From: G963675935 sp963675935 | GTDB lineage: Bacteria; Planctomycetota; Planctomycetia; Pirellulales; Thermoguttaceae | DNA: 64,000 nt | Direction: 5' to 3' | Assembly (NCBI GenBank): GCA_963675935.2 | Contig: CAXXPV010000008.1 | Location: 186,001 to 250,000, forward strand | Shown here: positions 23,092 to 34,882 of the stretch, in pieces | Position numbering within the stretch: the stretch's first letter is position 1 | How the letters are laid out: each line of letters opens with the position of its first letter | Made by a program: the position numbers and the translations under genes | The notes under the pieces: model-generated | The model's database searches: none | Seen by the model: the letters and a program-made list of their open reading frames with translations, nothing else | Told to the model about the DNA's origin: nothing

Positions 23092-23733
23092 TTACAAGCT
23101 CACTCGCGAAAGCGATTCCGTGAGCTTGTCCATGGCGACGTGCAGCCGGCTCTTGACCGTGCCTACCGGCACCGACAAAACCTCGGCCGCCTCGCGATAT
23201 TTCAGACCTTGGAGATAGATCAACGTGACCACCTCTCGGCACAAGTCGGGAAGCGCATCGATTGCCCGGCGAACCGCCTCGTGCTGTTCGGCCGAATCAA
23301 CCTCATCGGCGGGGCTGCTCGACGACGTGCCAAGCAATTCAGCCAACGCGCCGCCCTCTTCCGAGGCATCGCCTCGCTGGACACGATCGAGACTGCTCAT
23401 GCGATGCCTTCGGTTGCGACGCTGGTAGTCGATCGCCTGGTTCGTGGCCACCGTGTACAGCCAAGGGCGCACCTTCCGGCCCGGCTCGAACTGATCGCAC
23501 TTCAAGTGGACCTGGAAAAACGTCTGTTGAAAGACGTCGGCGGCCATGTCGGCGTCACCGAGGTAATGCCGCAGGTAGCCGTACAGTTCCTTCTCGTAGC
23601 GATGGACCAATTCCTCGAACACCGCGTTGTCGGGTTCCGAACGATAGCTCAACAAGAGCTTCTCGTCGCTCCACGAGACCAACGGGTTCGGGCCGCAGGC
23701 ACGCAGTCGCAGTTGTTCAATCGTGCCGTTCAT
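23092..23733 (-). CDS. RNA polymerase sigma factor, ECF type
   Basis: The protein has 213 residues from ATG 23733. Region 2 (FEELVHRYEKELYGYLRHYLGDADMAADVFQQTFFQVH, then RPWLYTVATNQAIDYQRR) and region 4 (LPDLCREVVTLIYLQGLKYREAAEVLSVPVGTVKSRLHVAMDKL) are complete. A 45-residue acidic/serine linker joins them. Such factors redirect RNA polymerase to a small regulon, here probably under the control of the adjacent anti-sigma-like protein. Its target promoters cannot be read from the window. Confidence 0.93.
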   Translation of the reverse strand: MNGTIEQLRLRACGPNPLVSWSDEKLLLSYRSEPDNAVFEELVHRYEKELYGYLRHYLGDADMAADVFQQTFFQVHLKCDQFEPGRKVRPWLYTVATNQAIDYQRRNRRHRMSSLDRVQRGDASEEGGALAELLGTSSSSPADEVDSAEQHEAVRRAIDALPDLCREVVTLIYLQGLKYREAAEVLSVPVGTVKSRLHVAMDKLTESLSRVSL

Positions 23734-24136
23734 AATTGATACGCATCCGTGATGGGAAGGGTTCGCTCCAGCCGAGAAAACGCTTTTTCCTGTCCGCGTT
23801 TCCGTCGGGGTTCGTCCCTTTCGACCCCTGCATTCTATACATCCGGCTTGAAATAACGAAGCAAACCGGCCGTTTGGGGGAGAAAGGGCGACAAACCTTG
23901 CCGCGTCGAAGGTCCCATGTTGCCTTCGCCGCGTCGAACGGTTTGGGGAAGGTGCAATTGCCGTGCCTAACCGATGCAATCGAATTAACCGGCTTGGCCA
24001 CAGTGCTTACCAATTATCGCAAGTATTTGCGAAATAACGGCTTGCAGCAATCGCCGCACGAACATCCAACGCTCGGCCCGATGAAGAGAAGTTGCCGTGG
24101 CAGTGAAACTCTTGCCATCGGCTACACAACGGCCTG
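23734..24136. other. Intergenic region without a supported gene
   Basis: These 403 bases lie upstream of the sigma factor gene and downstream of the small zinc-ribbon gene. The sigma operon promoter must lie here. Open frames do not resemble known proteins and I see no hairpin of the repeat families. Confidence 0.4.
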
Positions 24137-24364
24137 TCATCCTGCAACTTTGGCAGGCTCGGCCTCGGGAAAGGCTCGCCCTGGAAACAGGCCGAATCGG
24201 AGGAATTTACGCCCGCAAGCGTGGCAACGTACCCAGATCATAAAGCACGGATACGGAAACTTCAGCGAGGCATTCGCTCGCTTGCTCTTCTTCACATGCT
24301 TTGAGCCGCATTTTGGACACTTCACGATTCTGTCCTTCACGATTCTGTCCTCCCCGCCATGCAT
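24137..24364 (-). CDS. Small zinc-ribbon protein
   Basis: The 75-residue frame reads MHGGEDRIVKDRIVKCPKCGSKHVKKSKR, then ...VRCHACGRKFLRFG. Two CxxC pairs about 27 residues apart fit a zinc ribbon, and similar short ribbon proteins with CPKC...RCH.C...F occur in planctomycetes. The segment GGACAGAATCGTGAA is duplicated near the start, giving the repeated DRIVK. Function unknown; a nucleic-acid role is a guess. Confidence 0.5.
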   Translation of the reverse strand: MHGGEDRIVKDRIVKCPKCGSKHVKKSKRANASLKFPYPCFMIWVRCHACGRKFLRFGLFPGRAFPEAEPAKVAG

Positions 24365-24505
24365 GAATCGGGAAAAAAACCACGAATCGTGAGAGTACAA
24401 ACGATCGGATTGCCGTGGAATGCGACTATCGAGAACAGATGTGCGAAAAATTCCGCTTTTGCGGCCATAAACGGGACAGCTCTGCCCCGGGTCATTCACG
24501 AATAA

Positions 24506-24586
24506 CGGTCATTTGGATCGCAGCGAAGAATAGAATCTGGGCTGGTTAGGAGGCAACGGAGATCCTTCGCTGCGACCAGGATGACG
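24506..24586. repeat. Degenerate SERSEESR-type hairpin
   Basis: GTCATTTGGATCGCAGCGAAGAAT and the downstream CCTTCGCTGCGACCAGGATGAC are imperfect complements. They are recognisably related to the GTCATTCTGAGCG family seen at 897-1020, 53365-53439 and 60826-60899. It lies 25 bases downstream of the recA stop and may now serve as its terminator. Confidence 0.55.
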
Positions 24587-24610
24587 TTTGTGGATCATTT
24601 GGTCTAAAGC

Positions 24611-25711
<1,101 letters not shown>

Positions 25712-26104
25712 GAGCGTTTTCCTTTAGTTTTTAAGAGCGAGACGGCATTATGTATACGTCTGAACAGTATATGATGGATCGCCGGCGAGGGCAAGCGGTG
25801 AATAGTGGGTAGTTCTGTTGGGGAGGCAGTTGCGAGTCCGCCCCCCCCGATGCTTATTGACTGCCAGAAAAGTCGTTTAGCCGGCGAGCTTGCTCGCCGC
25901 GCGGAACGCCACGCCACCTCCAACGCGGCGAGCAAGCTCGCCGGCTAAACATTCCAAGGTTGTGCTGTTTTCTGACGGCCAGGAGCGTTGATCTTAGCAA
26001 TCGGGGCAAGATTTGGCGAGGGGGGATACTCTTGCCCCGCGTGGGCGCGTGGGCTAAACTCGGTCGCTTGCTCCCCGCGAGAATGCGGGGACTAAACTTA
26101 ATTC
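25712..26104. repeat. Intergenic region with a long hairpin repeat (25875-25950)
   Basis: GTTTAGCCGGCGAGCTTGCT (25875 to 25903) is exactly complementary to 25924-25950, separated by about 20 bases. This CCGGCGAGCTTGCTCGCC motif is another dispersed hairpin family. The recA promoter must lie at the left edge and the EamA promoter at the right. No gene is supported. Confidence 0.75.
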
Positions 26105-27097
26105 ATGCCTCCCAGTTTGTTTATTTTGCCATCCGCATCAAAAAACCTTTATGTGCTGAGCGGCACTGCCTGCTGCTTGGTGTCGGCCGTGGCCTATACC
26201 GCCGCCAACGTCTGCATGAGGCAATTGACCGTCCTGCGGTGCGATCCGCTTTTGGCGGTTCTCGGCCGAGAATTCTTCACGACCGTGCTGGTCGCTCCGT
26301 GGCTCGCCGCCGGACTTTTGCGCGGCCGGCCGACATTTCCCAAGGGGCGTTTGCTGGTCAATCTCCTTCTGGCGGGACTTTTTCTTCAGATTGTCGGCAA
26401 CCCGTGCGGACAGTGGGCCCTGGGCGCGATCGGACTGGCCGTGACCATCCCCTCGCAATTCGGCGCCTCGATCACCGCCGGGGCCGTTCTGGGCAGTCTC
26501 CTGTTGGGCGAGCGGGTGTCGATTCGTTCGATTTCGGCCATCGCCCTGCTGATTGCAGCGTTAATTCTTCTTGGCGTGGGGGCCGAAGCGGTAGGCCAAG
26601 CGATTGCGACGGCCGATGCCGTCGCGTCCGGCCCGTTTTGGACTATCCTGGCAGTCGTGGCCGCGGGCGTGGCCGGCACGAGCAGCGCGCTGCTGATTAT
26701 CGTGGTTCGCCACTCCGTCACCCGGGCGGCACTGCCCTCGGCCGTGGCCTTTTTGATCCCCTTGATGGGCATCGTTTGCGTAGGACCGATGGCCGTGGTC
26801 CGGCTGGGCATACCGGCGATCCTCGATACTTCGGGAGAGCAAATTCTCTTGCTGGTTGCCGCCGGCTCGTTCAATCTCATCGGTTTCCTAGGACTCATCT
26901 ACGGTTTGCAGCGGACCACGGTGGTTCATGCCAATGTCATCAGCGCCTCGCAAGTGGCCATTGCGGCGGTGGCCGGGCTGGCGTTGTTTCACGAACCACT
27001 CACGCTTTGGCTCATTTTGGGGGTGTGCTTGATGATCGTCGGGATTGTGTGGATCGACCGGCCAGGCAAAGCTCTGGAAAACATCCAAACGCTCTAA
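26105..27097 (+). CDS. EamA/DMT-family transporter
   Basis: The protein has 330 residues and ten membrane spans in two homologous halves, the drug/metabolite transporter plan. The first EamA repeat covers about residues 20-150 (AYTAANVCMRQLTVLRCDPLLAVLGREFFTT, then LGSLLLGERVSIRSI.AIALLIAALILLG) and the second 170-325 (VISASQVAIAAVAGLALFHEPLTLWLILGVCLMIVGIVWI). The family moves amino acids, sugars or other metabolites. The substrate here cannot be told. Confidence 0.85.
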   Translation: MPPSLFILPSASKNLYVLSGTACCLVSAVAYTAANVCMRQLTVLRCDPLLAVLGREFFTTVLVAPWLAAGLLRGRPTFPKGRLLVNLLLAGLFLQIVGNPCGQWALGAIGLAVTIPSQFGASITAGAVLGSLLLGERVSIRSISAIALLIAALILLGVGAEAVGQAIATADAVASGPFWTILAVVAAGVAGTSSALLIIVVRHSVTRAALPSAVAFLIPLMGIVCVGPMAVVRLGIPAILDTSGEQILLLVAAGSFNLIGFLGLIYGLQRTTVVHANVISASQVAIAAVAGLALFHEPLTLWLILGVCLMIVGIVWIDRPGKALENIQTL

Positions 27098-27101
27098 AGC
27101 C

Positions 27102-27168
27102 GTAGGCTATGCTTTAGCATAACGCTAAAGCCTTACAGGCCAAGTTGTTATGCTAAAGCATAACCTAC
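27102..27168. repeat. Hairpin repeat, GCTATGCTTTAGCATAAC family
   Basis: GTAGGCTATGCTTTAGCATA (27102 to 27123) pairs with 27147-27168 with few mismatches. It sits 5 bases after the EamA stop and could act as its terminator. The remaining 180 bases before hydB show nothing else. Confidence 0.8.
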
Positions 27169-27351
27169 GCGATTCCCGCCACCGGCTTTACAGGAGGGCG
27201 GATTTCTGCTGGAATAGAAAAATCAAGGTTCCGTGGGCTTTTCTCCGACAACACCACACGACCGGCTGCTGCCAAGCCAACCTATCAGACTGCTTTGTAC
27301 TGTCTGATGACGGCAATTCGCAACGACTAACAAACTAATTTGGGGTTATCC

Positions 27352-29535
<2,184 letters not shown>

Positions 29536-30086
29536 TGTTTTTAGTAAATTGCGCAATTGCCGCGATTTGTGAAGCTGTTTTTTGTAAAGCCGCGACCAGT
29601 GGTCGCGGACGTGCGTTGCGAAAGAGTGTGTTTATTGGGTGTCAGCTTGATAATGTCGTAATAGCCGGGGGCCAACGGCCCGCGGAATGTGCGTTCCATC
29701 ACCAATGGCTCCGACATTTATTATCATCTGACTCTCAATAGCCCCGGCACTTGTGCCGGGAATGAACTGTGGATTGAGAATTGGGGAAAAATCGCCGGGG
29801 GCAGAGTGGTCCTCGGCTGGATGTGCGGCGGAAAGTAATGTTTAGCCCCGGCACTTGTGCCGGGTAGTTTTGACGGCGTCAATCGTTGAACGATGCGATT
29901 TCGTATGCCAGGGGCGTTTACGCCCCTTGCCCGCCGAAGGCGGTTTCGGCCCGGCGTTTACGCCGGATTGGGAAGAGCGGGAAACGATTGGGTTGGAGTG
30001 TCAGGCCCGTTCGACGGGCCTCCTGCTCGGCCGGCGAACAGGACGCCACCCGTGAACGGGCATAGAGAGAACGAAGGAGGGCCGTG
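29536..30086. repeat. Repeat-dense spacer between hydB and the LRR gene
   Basis: These 551 bases contain several dispersed repeat families and no gene. One arm of the CCGCGACCAGTGGTCGCGG hairpin lies at 29584-29607. ATAGCCGGGGGCCAACGGCC (29661-29692) occurs inverted at 30787-30819 and directly at 58271-58300. Two copies of AGCCCCGGCACTTGTGCCGG lie near 29744 and 29845. A block of GGGGCGTTTACGCCCC / CCGGCGTTTACGCCGG hairpins spans 29910-29970. Confidence 0.8.
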
Positions 30087-30761
30087 ATGGCGGAAACAAA
30101 AGATTTTCCCAATCGCAGGGCTTTCCACAAAATATCAGTCTGTGTACTGCTGCTGTTTGGGATTGTCGGTGTTCTTTGGCTTACGAACTACGCCTTCTAT
30201 TTACAGAATCATTCAAAGAACCAAAAAGATTTAGATGACCAGATTGCGAATGTGCGGTCCGGACAAACAAAGTCGATCTATTTGTATTGTTCTTTCGGGA
30301 CGGATGCCCTGTTGGAACAACTTGCCAATGTGCCGGAAATTGAAGAAATAAAACTAGATTTAACCGACGTCTCCGACGACGGAATGAATTCCCTGATACA
30401 CCTAAAAGGACTCAAATCACTCATAGTAGTTGGAGGAAGACCCGGCGTGATCGATCAGGGTTTTTCCAGCATCAAGGATATTTCAAGTCTGGAACACTTG
30501 GAGCTAATGAATACGCGAGTCACAGATCGAAGCTTGCCTTTGCTGAAAGAGTTGCCGAACTTGCGGTCACTAACATTGTGTCATAGTGCGAATTTCGATA
30601 CTCAGTTTACGGCTTCCGGTCTACAAGATATGAAGGCGTTGACGAAATTGAAGAAGCTCTATGTTAGTGGGGGGTTGGCGTCAGATGCGGCGGTCAATGA
30701 GCTTCGCAAAGCATTGTCGGATTGCTCGATCAATGAGAAAGATGACAAACAGCGAAAATAA
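30087..30761 (+). CDS. Membrane-anchored leucine-rich-repeat protein
   Basis: The protein has 224 residues. ATG 30087 has GAAGGAGG upstream. One membrane span lies at about residues 17-40 (ISVCVLLLFGIVGVLWLTNYAFY). The rest shows LRR-like units (LKGLKSLIVVG, ISSLEHLELMNTRVTDRSLPLLKELPNLRSLTLC, MKALTKLKKLYVSGG) of the planctomycete GALA/LRR_6-like type. The AT-richer composition differs from the hydrogenase genes on either side. Inverted copies of one repeat flank it (29661-29692 and 30787-30819), so it looks like an insertion into the hyd operon. Confidence 0.7.
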   Translation: MAETKDFPNRRAFHKISVCVLLLFGIVGVLWLTNYAFYLQNHSKNQKDLDDQIANVRSGQTKSIYLYCSFGTDALLEQLANVPEIEEIKLDLTDVSDDGMNSLIHLKGLKSLIVVGGRPGVIDQGFSSIKDISSLEHLELMNTRVTDRSLPLLKELPNLRSLTLCHSANFDTQFTASGLQDMKALTKLKKLYVSGGLASDAAVNELRKALSDCSINEKDDKQRK

Positions 30762-30786
30762 AAGTCATCATTTAGAGCCTAGGAAA

Positions 30787-30819
30787 GCACATTCCGCGGG
30801 CCGTTGGCCCCCGGCTATT
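30787..30819. repeat. Dispersed repeat, inverted copy of 29661-29692
   Basis: GCACATTCCGCGGGCCGTTG through CCCCCGGCTATT is the reverse complement of the sequence at 29661-29692 with no visible mismatch over the shared 30 bases. The pair brackets the LRR gene. Confidence 0.8.
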
Positions 30820-30857
30820 GAGAGCGAAAGACCGAAAACATCAACAGAACATAACCC

Positions 30858-32615
30858 ATGGCCAAAAATAAAAAAATCTCCCTGAAAATCGACGACGTTC
30901 CCATCCAGGTCGAGGCCGGAACGACCATCATGGCGGCGGCCGAACAGCTCGGCATCCGAATCCCAAGGCTCTGCTATCACCCCGACCTGAGCCTCTCCGG
31001 CTCGTGCCGCGTTTGCATCGTCGATGTCAAAGGCATGGGCTTCTACATGACCGCGTGCAGTTCCCAAGTTTGGGAAGGCATGGAGGTGCAGACCAACTCG
31101 CCCGAAATCCGCAAGGCCCGGCGCGACATCGTCGAACTATTGCTCGACAACCATCCGATGGACTGCCAGACCTGCGACCGCGACGGCCATTGCGAATTGC
31201 AAAATCTGGCCTACTCGATGGGCGTCCGCGCCCGGCACTTCGAGGGAAAACGCAAGGAATTTCCCATCGAATTGTCGAGCGCGTCGGTCGTTCGCGACAG
31301 CGAAAAATGCGTCCTCTGCGGCCGGTGCGTCCGTGTGTGCCACGAAATCCAGGGCGTGTGCAACTTGAGCCAGCACGGACGCGGCTTCACCACCGTCGTC
31401 GGGCCGGCCCATCTGGCCAACATGGACGACTCGGTGTGCATCCAGTGTGGGCAGTGCATCAACGTGTGTCCGACGGCGGCGTTCACCGAAAAACGCTCGG
31501 CCGGCCCGGTTTGGGCGGCCATCGCCGACCCCGAGATGCACGTCGTGGTGCAGACGGCTCCGTCGATCCGCGCGGCCATCGGCGAAGGGTTCGGCCTCGC
31601 GCCCGGCACGCCCGCCACGGCGCAGATGATTACCGCGCTGCGGCGATTGGGGTTCGACCGGGTGTTCGACACCGACTTCGGCGCCGACCTGACGATCATC
31701 GAGGAAGCCCACGAATTTCTCACGCGATTGAAGGAGGGCCCGCTGCCGATGATTACTTCGTGCTCGCCCGGCTGGGTCAGTTTCATGGAGAAGTTCTATC
31801 CCGAACTGATCGCACACGCCTCGACGTGCCGCTCGCCGATGAGCATGTTGTCGGTGCTGGCCAAAACCTATTACGCCGAGAAGATGGGCATCGATCCGAA
31901 GAAAATTTTCATGGTGGCCGTCATGCCATGCGTGGCCAAGAAGTTCGAGGCCGCTCGGCCCGAACATTGCATGGCCGACGGCACGCCCTACACCGACGCG
32001 GTTTTGACCACACGCGAATTGATTTGGATGATCAAGTGCTACGGCATCGAATTCACCGGCCTTCCGCCCGGCGAGTTCGACAGTCCGATGGGCCTATCCA
32101 GCGGCGCGGGCGACATTTTCGGCTGCACCGGCGGCGTCATGGAAGCCACGCTCCGCGCTGCCAGCGAATTAGTCACGGGCAAACCGGCCGACCGGCTCGA
32201 ATTCACCGAGGTTCGCGCGGTCGAGGGCCTGCGTGAAACGAACGTGGCCATCGGCGACCTCAACGTGCGGATCGGCGTGGCCAACGGTTTGACGAACGCG
32301 AAGATTCTGCTCGACAAGGTGAAGGCCGGCGAGCCGTTCCACGTGATCGAAGTGATGGCCTGCCCCGGCGGCTGCGTCGGCGGCGGTGGGCAGCCCTATC
32401 CGCCCGAGGGCGTGAAGGTGCTAGACCCCGAGTTGATCCGTCTGCGCGCGGGAGCGTTGTATTCGATCGACCAGAAGAAGACGCTGCGGAAGTCGTATGA
32501 AAATCCGGCGATTGACGAGCTATACAGCAATTTCCTTGGCGGGCCAGGCACGGAAAAGGCCCACGAGCTTTTGCACACGCATTATCACGCGCGATTGCCG
32601 CGAGGGGTGCGGTAA
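30858..32615 (+). CDS. hydA: [FeFe] hydrogenase catalytic subunit HydA
   Basis: The protein has 585 residues. The N-terminal [2Fe-2S] domain (PRLCYHPDLSLSGSCRVCIVDV, MTACSS) is followed by the His-Cys3 [4Fe-4S] site (HPMDCQTCDRDGHCELQ), two [4Fe-4S] ferredoxin motifs (CVLCGRCVRVCHE and CIQCGQCINVCPT) and the H-cluster domain. Its three signatures are L1 PMITSCSPGWVSF (about residue 300), L2 MPCVAKKFEA and L3 EVMACPGGCVGGGGQP. It makes or oxidises H2. In L1 the second position after TSC is serine, where Clostridium CpI has the proton-relay cysteine. Clustering with hydB and hydC indicates an NAD-linked complex. Maturases HydE, HydF and HydG are not in the window. Confidence 0.95.
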   Translation: MAKNKKISLKIDDVPIQVEAGTTIMAAAEQLGIRIPRLCYHPDLSLSGSCRVCIVDVKGMGFYMTACSSQVWEGMEVQTNSPEIRKARRDIVELLLDNHPMDCQTCDRDGHCELQNLAYSMGVRARHFEGKRKEFPIELSSASVVRDSEKCVLCGRCVRVCHEIQGVCNLSQHGRGFTTVVGPAHLANMDDSVCIQCGQCINVCPTAAFTEKRSAGPVWAAIADPEMHVVVQTAPSIRAAIGEGFGLAPGTPATAQMITALRRLGFDRVFDTDFGADLTIIEEAHEFLTRLKEGPLPMITSCSPGWVSFMEKFYPELIAHASTCRSPMSMLSVLAKTYYAEKMGIDPKKIFMVAVMPCVAKKFEAARPEHCMADGTPYTDAVLTTRELIWMIKCYGIEFTGLPPGEFDSPMGLSSGAGDIFGCTGGVMEATLRAASELVTGKPADRLEFTEVRAVEGLRETNVAIGDLNVRIGVANGLTNAKILLDKVKAGEPFHVIEVMACPGGCVGGGGQPYPPEGVKVLDPELIRLRAGALYSIDQKKTLRKSYENPAIDELYSNFLGGPGTEKAHELLHTHYHARLPRGVR

Positions 32616-32662
32616 GAAGGCCGAGCGAGCCGAGGAAATCCAAGCGAAGCGAGTTTTCCATT

Positions 32663-32851
32663 ATGCAAACCACAACGAAACAAGCCGTCCTCGAAATGAT
32701 CGAGCGGTTGCCGGACGACTCTTCGGTGGAAGACATCATGGCGGAATTGTATTTCCGCCAGAAGGTTGACGAAGGGCTTCGGCAACTCGATGCCGGCGAG
32801 GGCGTTGAACATGAAGACGCCAAGCGAAAGCTCGAAAAATGGCTAAAGTGA
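32663..32851 (+). CDS. Antitoxin-like protein of a RelB/RelE-type pair
   Basis: The protein has 62 residues: MQTTTKQAVLEMIERLPDDSSVEDIMAELYFRQKVDEGLRQLDAGEGVEHEDAKRKLEKWLK. The pattern of a short helical protein ending in a basic segment, with V-E-D-I-M-x-E-L-Y-x-R-x-K-x-x-x-G-L, is common in antitoxins that precede RelE/ParE toxins. It overlaps the next gene by 13 bases, the usual arrangement of a toxin-antitoxin operon. Confidence 0.8.
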   Translation: MQTTTKQAVLEMIERLPDDSSVEDIMAELYFRQKVDEGLRQLDAGEGVEHEDAKRKLEKWLK

Positions 32852-33138
32852 TTTGGTCGTCGAGGGCGATTGCCGATTTGGACGCGGCGTGCGAATATAT
32901 CGCTCGAGATTCGTCGCAATATGCCTATCTCTTCGCGAAACGAGTCGTGGCCGTGATTGAAACGATACCGCACAATCCGTGGTTGGGGGCGGTGACGCCC
33001 GAGTATCGGCAAGAGCGTTTGCGAGAACGTCATTTTCAGAACCATCGCATCGTGTACCGCATTCGCGGAGAAAATGAGAATGTTGTGGAAATCGCCGCGA
33101 TTGTCCATGCGGCAAGACTTATGCCTCCGGATTTATAA
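32839..33138 (+). CDS. RelE/ParE-family toxin
   Basis: The protein has 99 residues. VIWSSRAIADLDAACEYIARDSSQYAYLFAKRVVAVIETIPHNPWLGAVTPEY...RERHFQNHRIVYRIRGENENVVEIAAIVHAARLM is a standard RelE/ParE fold: helix pair, then the RE....Y.I.Y.I.......I..I.H..R strand pattern. It could be an mRNA-cleaving RelE or a gyrase-targeting ParE; the sequence alone does not settle this. It lies between hydA and hydC with the same orientation. Confidence 0.85.
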   Translation: MAKVIWSSRAIADLDAACEYIARDSSQYAYLFAKRVVAVIETIPHNPWLGAVTPEYRQERLRERHFQNHRIVYRIRGENENVVEIAAIVHAARLMPPDL

Positions 33139-33152
33139 AGGAAATTCCTTCT

Positions 33153-34829
33153 ATGCCGAATCGTTTCGCTAAAGCGTTCGCATTGTCGGCGTTCGTTTCG
33201 GCTATGGTCGCCGTTGTGTCGGTTGCCGACGAGTCGAAGCCGACGGTGAAAACGGATGCCAAGAAGGAATCCGACGCCAAGAAAACTTGGCATTGGCCGA
33301 AAGTTGTCATTTCGAAGGAGACGACCTATTTCACCGAGCCGTTGCGTCCGGACGGCGGGGTCGATTACGTAGCCGCGTTGAATCGGAAATACTCCCAGGG
33401 CGTGACGCCCGAGAACAACGCCGCCGTGGCGCTGTGGCAAGCGGCCGGGCCGAAGGAACTCGACTCCAAAATCCGCAAGCGTTATTTCGAGATGTTGGGC
33501 ATCGCGGAATTGCCGGAAACGGGAGATTACTTGGTCGAAGTATGGGATATGCCTGAATTCAAAATCCACGACATAAAAAGTGCTGGCAGCAAATCGGCGA
33601 TGCCAACTTGGGCGGATCAATTATCCTATGCGACGTACAATTCATGGACCGAGGATGAATTTCCGCTCTTAGCCCTGTCATTACAGCGAAGCGCAAAGCC
33701 GATGCGGGTTCTTGCCGAGGGGCTTTCGCGGTCGAGGTTCTTTGCGCCCTTGGAGCCTCTCGATTGTTCGTCCGAAATCATCGGTAGGCTTGCCAACGAT
33801 GGAAGTCGTCAAATCGCGTCGGATTTATCGCTCCGGGCCATGCACGAAGCACGTGACGCCACGGTCGCCGATAAATGGCGCGATGCCATGATGTTGTATC
33901 GGCTCGAACGACTTTTATCGCAACGATGCTTCATGGTGGATTGGTTGTTGTCCATTTATTCGAGCGATACAGCCCGCCGCGCTGCTGCCGCAATCAGTCA
34001 AAATGAAAAAATCACGGCCGACGAAGCAAAGAAATGCCAAGGCCAACTGTTGCGATTGCCGCCGATGCGATCGCTATCGAGCATTTGCGACGAGGGCGAT
34101 CGGTGCTATGTGATTGAGACGATGATGATGCTGGCCTCCACCAAGGATTCCAAGGATATATTCGATATTATCGATCCGGAACAAGAAAAACACGAAGTGC
34201 GAGCGGCGGCTTTCAAACGCCTGATTGCCGATGAAAACGTCGATTGGACCGAATTCTTGCGATCCTTCAATACGAGGCGAGATCGTTTGGTCGCGGCCTT
34301 GAAATGCCCGATCACGAATCAGACCCTCGCCAAGCTTGCCACATTGCAAAATGAAGCGAAACAACGCGCCAATGCGGCGGCCAATTGGGTTCTCTCCAAA
34401 ACGCCAGATCCCACACGACCGTTGACCCCACAAGCCAAAGCACTTTGCCTCGTTGACTTGATGGAACAGAGTCAAATATTCCTTTACGGACCGACTGTCC
34501 GAATCGACCTGAAGCGTCAGACGGACGAAAGCCTTGCAGTTTTGGCCTTTGCCCTGGCCGGTTATCGGGCCGAACATCAAGGAAAATATCCGGAAACATT
34601 GGTGGAACTTGCTCCGAAATACATTGACGGGATTCCGAAAGACCCGATTACCAACGGCGAGTTCCGCTACAAATCGGACGGTGACGGTTATCTGCTTTAC
34701 GGCGTCGGATACAACGGCCGCGATGACGGCGGCCGCGGGCCAGCCAACATGCCGGAATCGGCAACCTTCAAACAGCGAATCGACTGGGATGATGTTGTCA
34801 TTCGCACGCCGCCGAAAAAAACAAAATAG
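33153..34829 (+). CDS. Secreted planctomycete protein with GspG-like C-terminus (paralogue 1)
   Basis: The protein has 558 residues with a signal peptide (MPNRFAKAFALSAFVSAMVAVVSVADES). The first conserved block is WHWPKVVISKETTYFTEPLRPDGGVDYVAALN. A long helical middle follows (residues 100-440) and then a C-terminal block AFALAGYRAEHQGKYPETLVELAPKYIDGIPKDP, ending DGDGYLLYGVGYNGRDDGGRGPAN. That end resembles the pseudopilin GspG as reused in many planctomycete secreted proteins. No enzyme motif is visible. It is followed immediately by a related gene, so the two arose by tandem duplication. Confidence 0.7.
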   Translation: MPNRFAKAFALSAFVSAMVAVVSVADESKPTVKTDAKKESDAKKTWHWPKVVISKETTYFTEPLRPDGGVDYVAALNRKYSQGVTPENNAAVALWQAAGPKELDSKIRKRYFEMLGIAELPETGDYLVEVWDMPEFKIHDIKSAGSKSAMPTWADQLSYATYNSWTEDEFPLLALSLQRSAKPMRVLAEGLSRSRFFAPLEPLDCSSEIIGRLANDGSRQIASDLSLRAMHEARDATVADKWRDAMMLYRLERLLSQRCFMVDWLLSIYSSDTARRAAAAISQNEKITADEAKKCQGQLLRLPPMRSLSSICDEGDRCYVIETMMMLASTKDSKDIFDIIDPEQEKHEVRAAAFKRLIADENVDWTEFLRSFNTRRDRLVAALKCPITNQTLAKLATLQNEAKQRANAAANWVLSKTPDPTRPLTPQAKALCLVDLMEQSQIFLYGPTVRIDLKRQTDESLAVLAFALAGYRAEHQGKYPETLVELAPKYIDGIPKDPITNGEFRYKSDGDGYLLYGVGYNGRDDGGRGPANMPESATFKQRIDWDDVVIRTPPKKTK

Positions 34830-34882
34830 TTTCGATCCCGCGACCAACGGGAATCACAAAATCACAAACCGCGAGAAATCCT

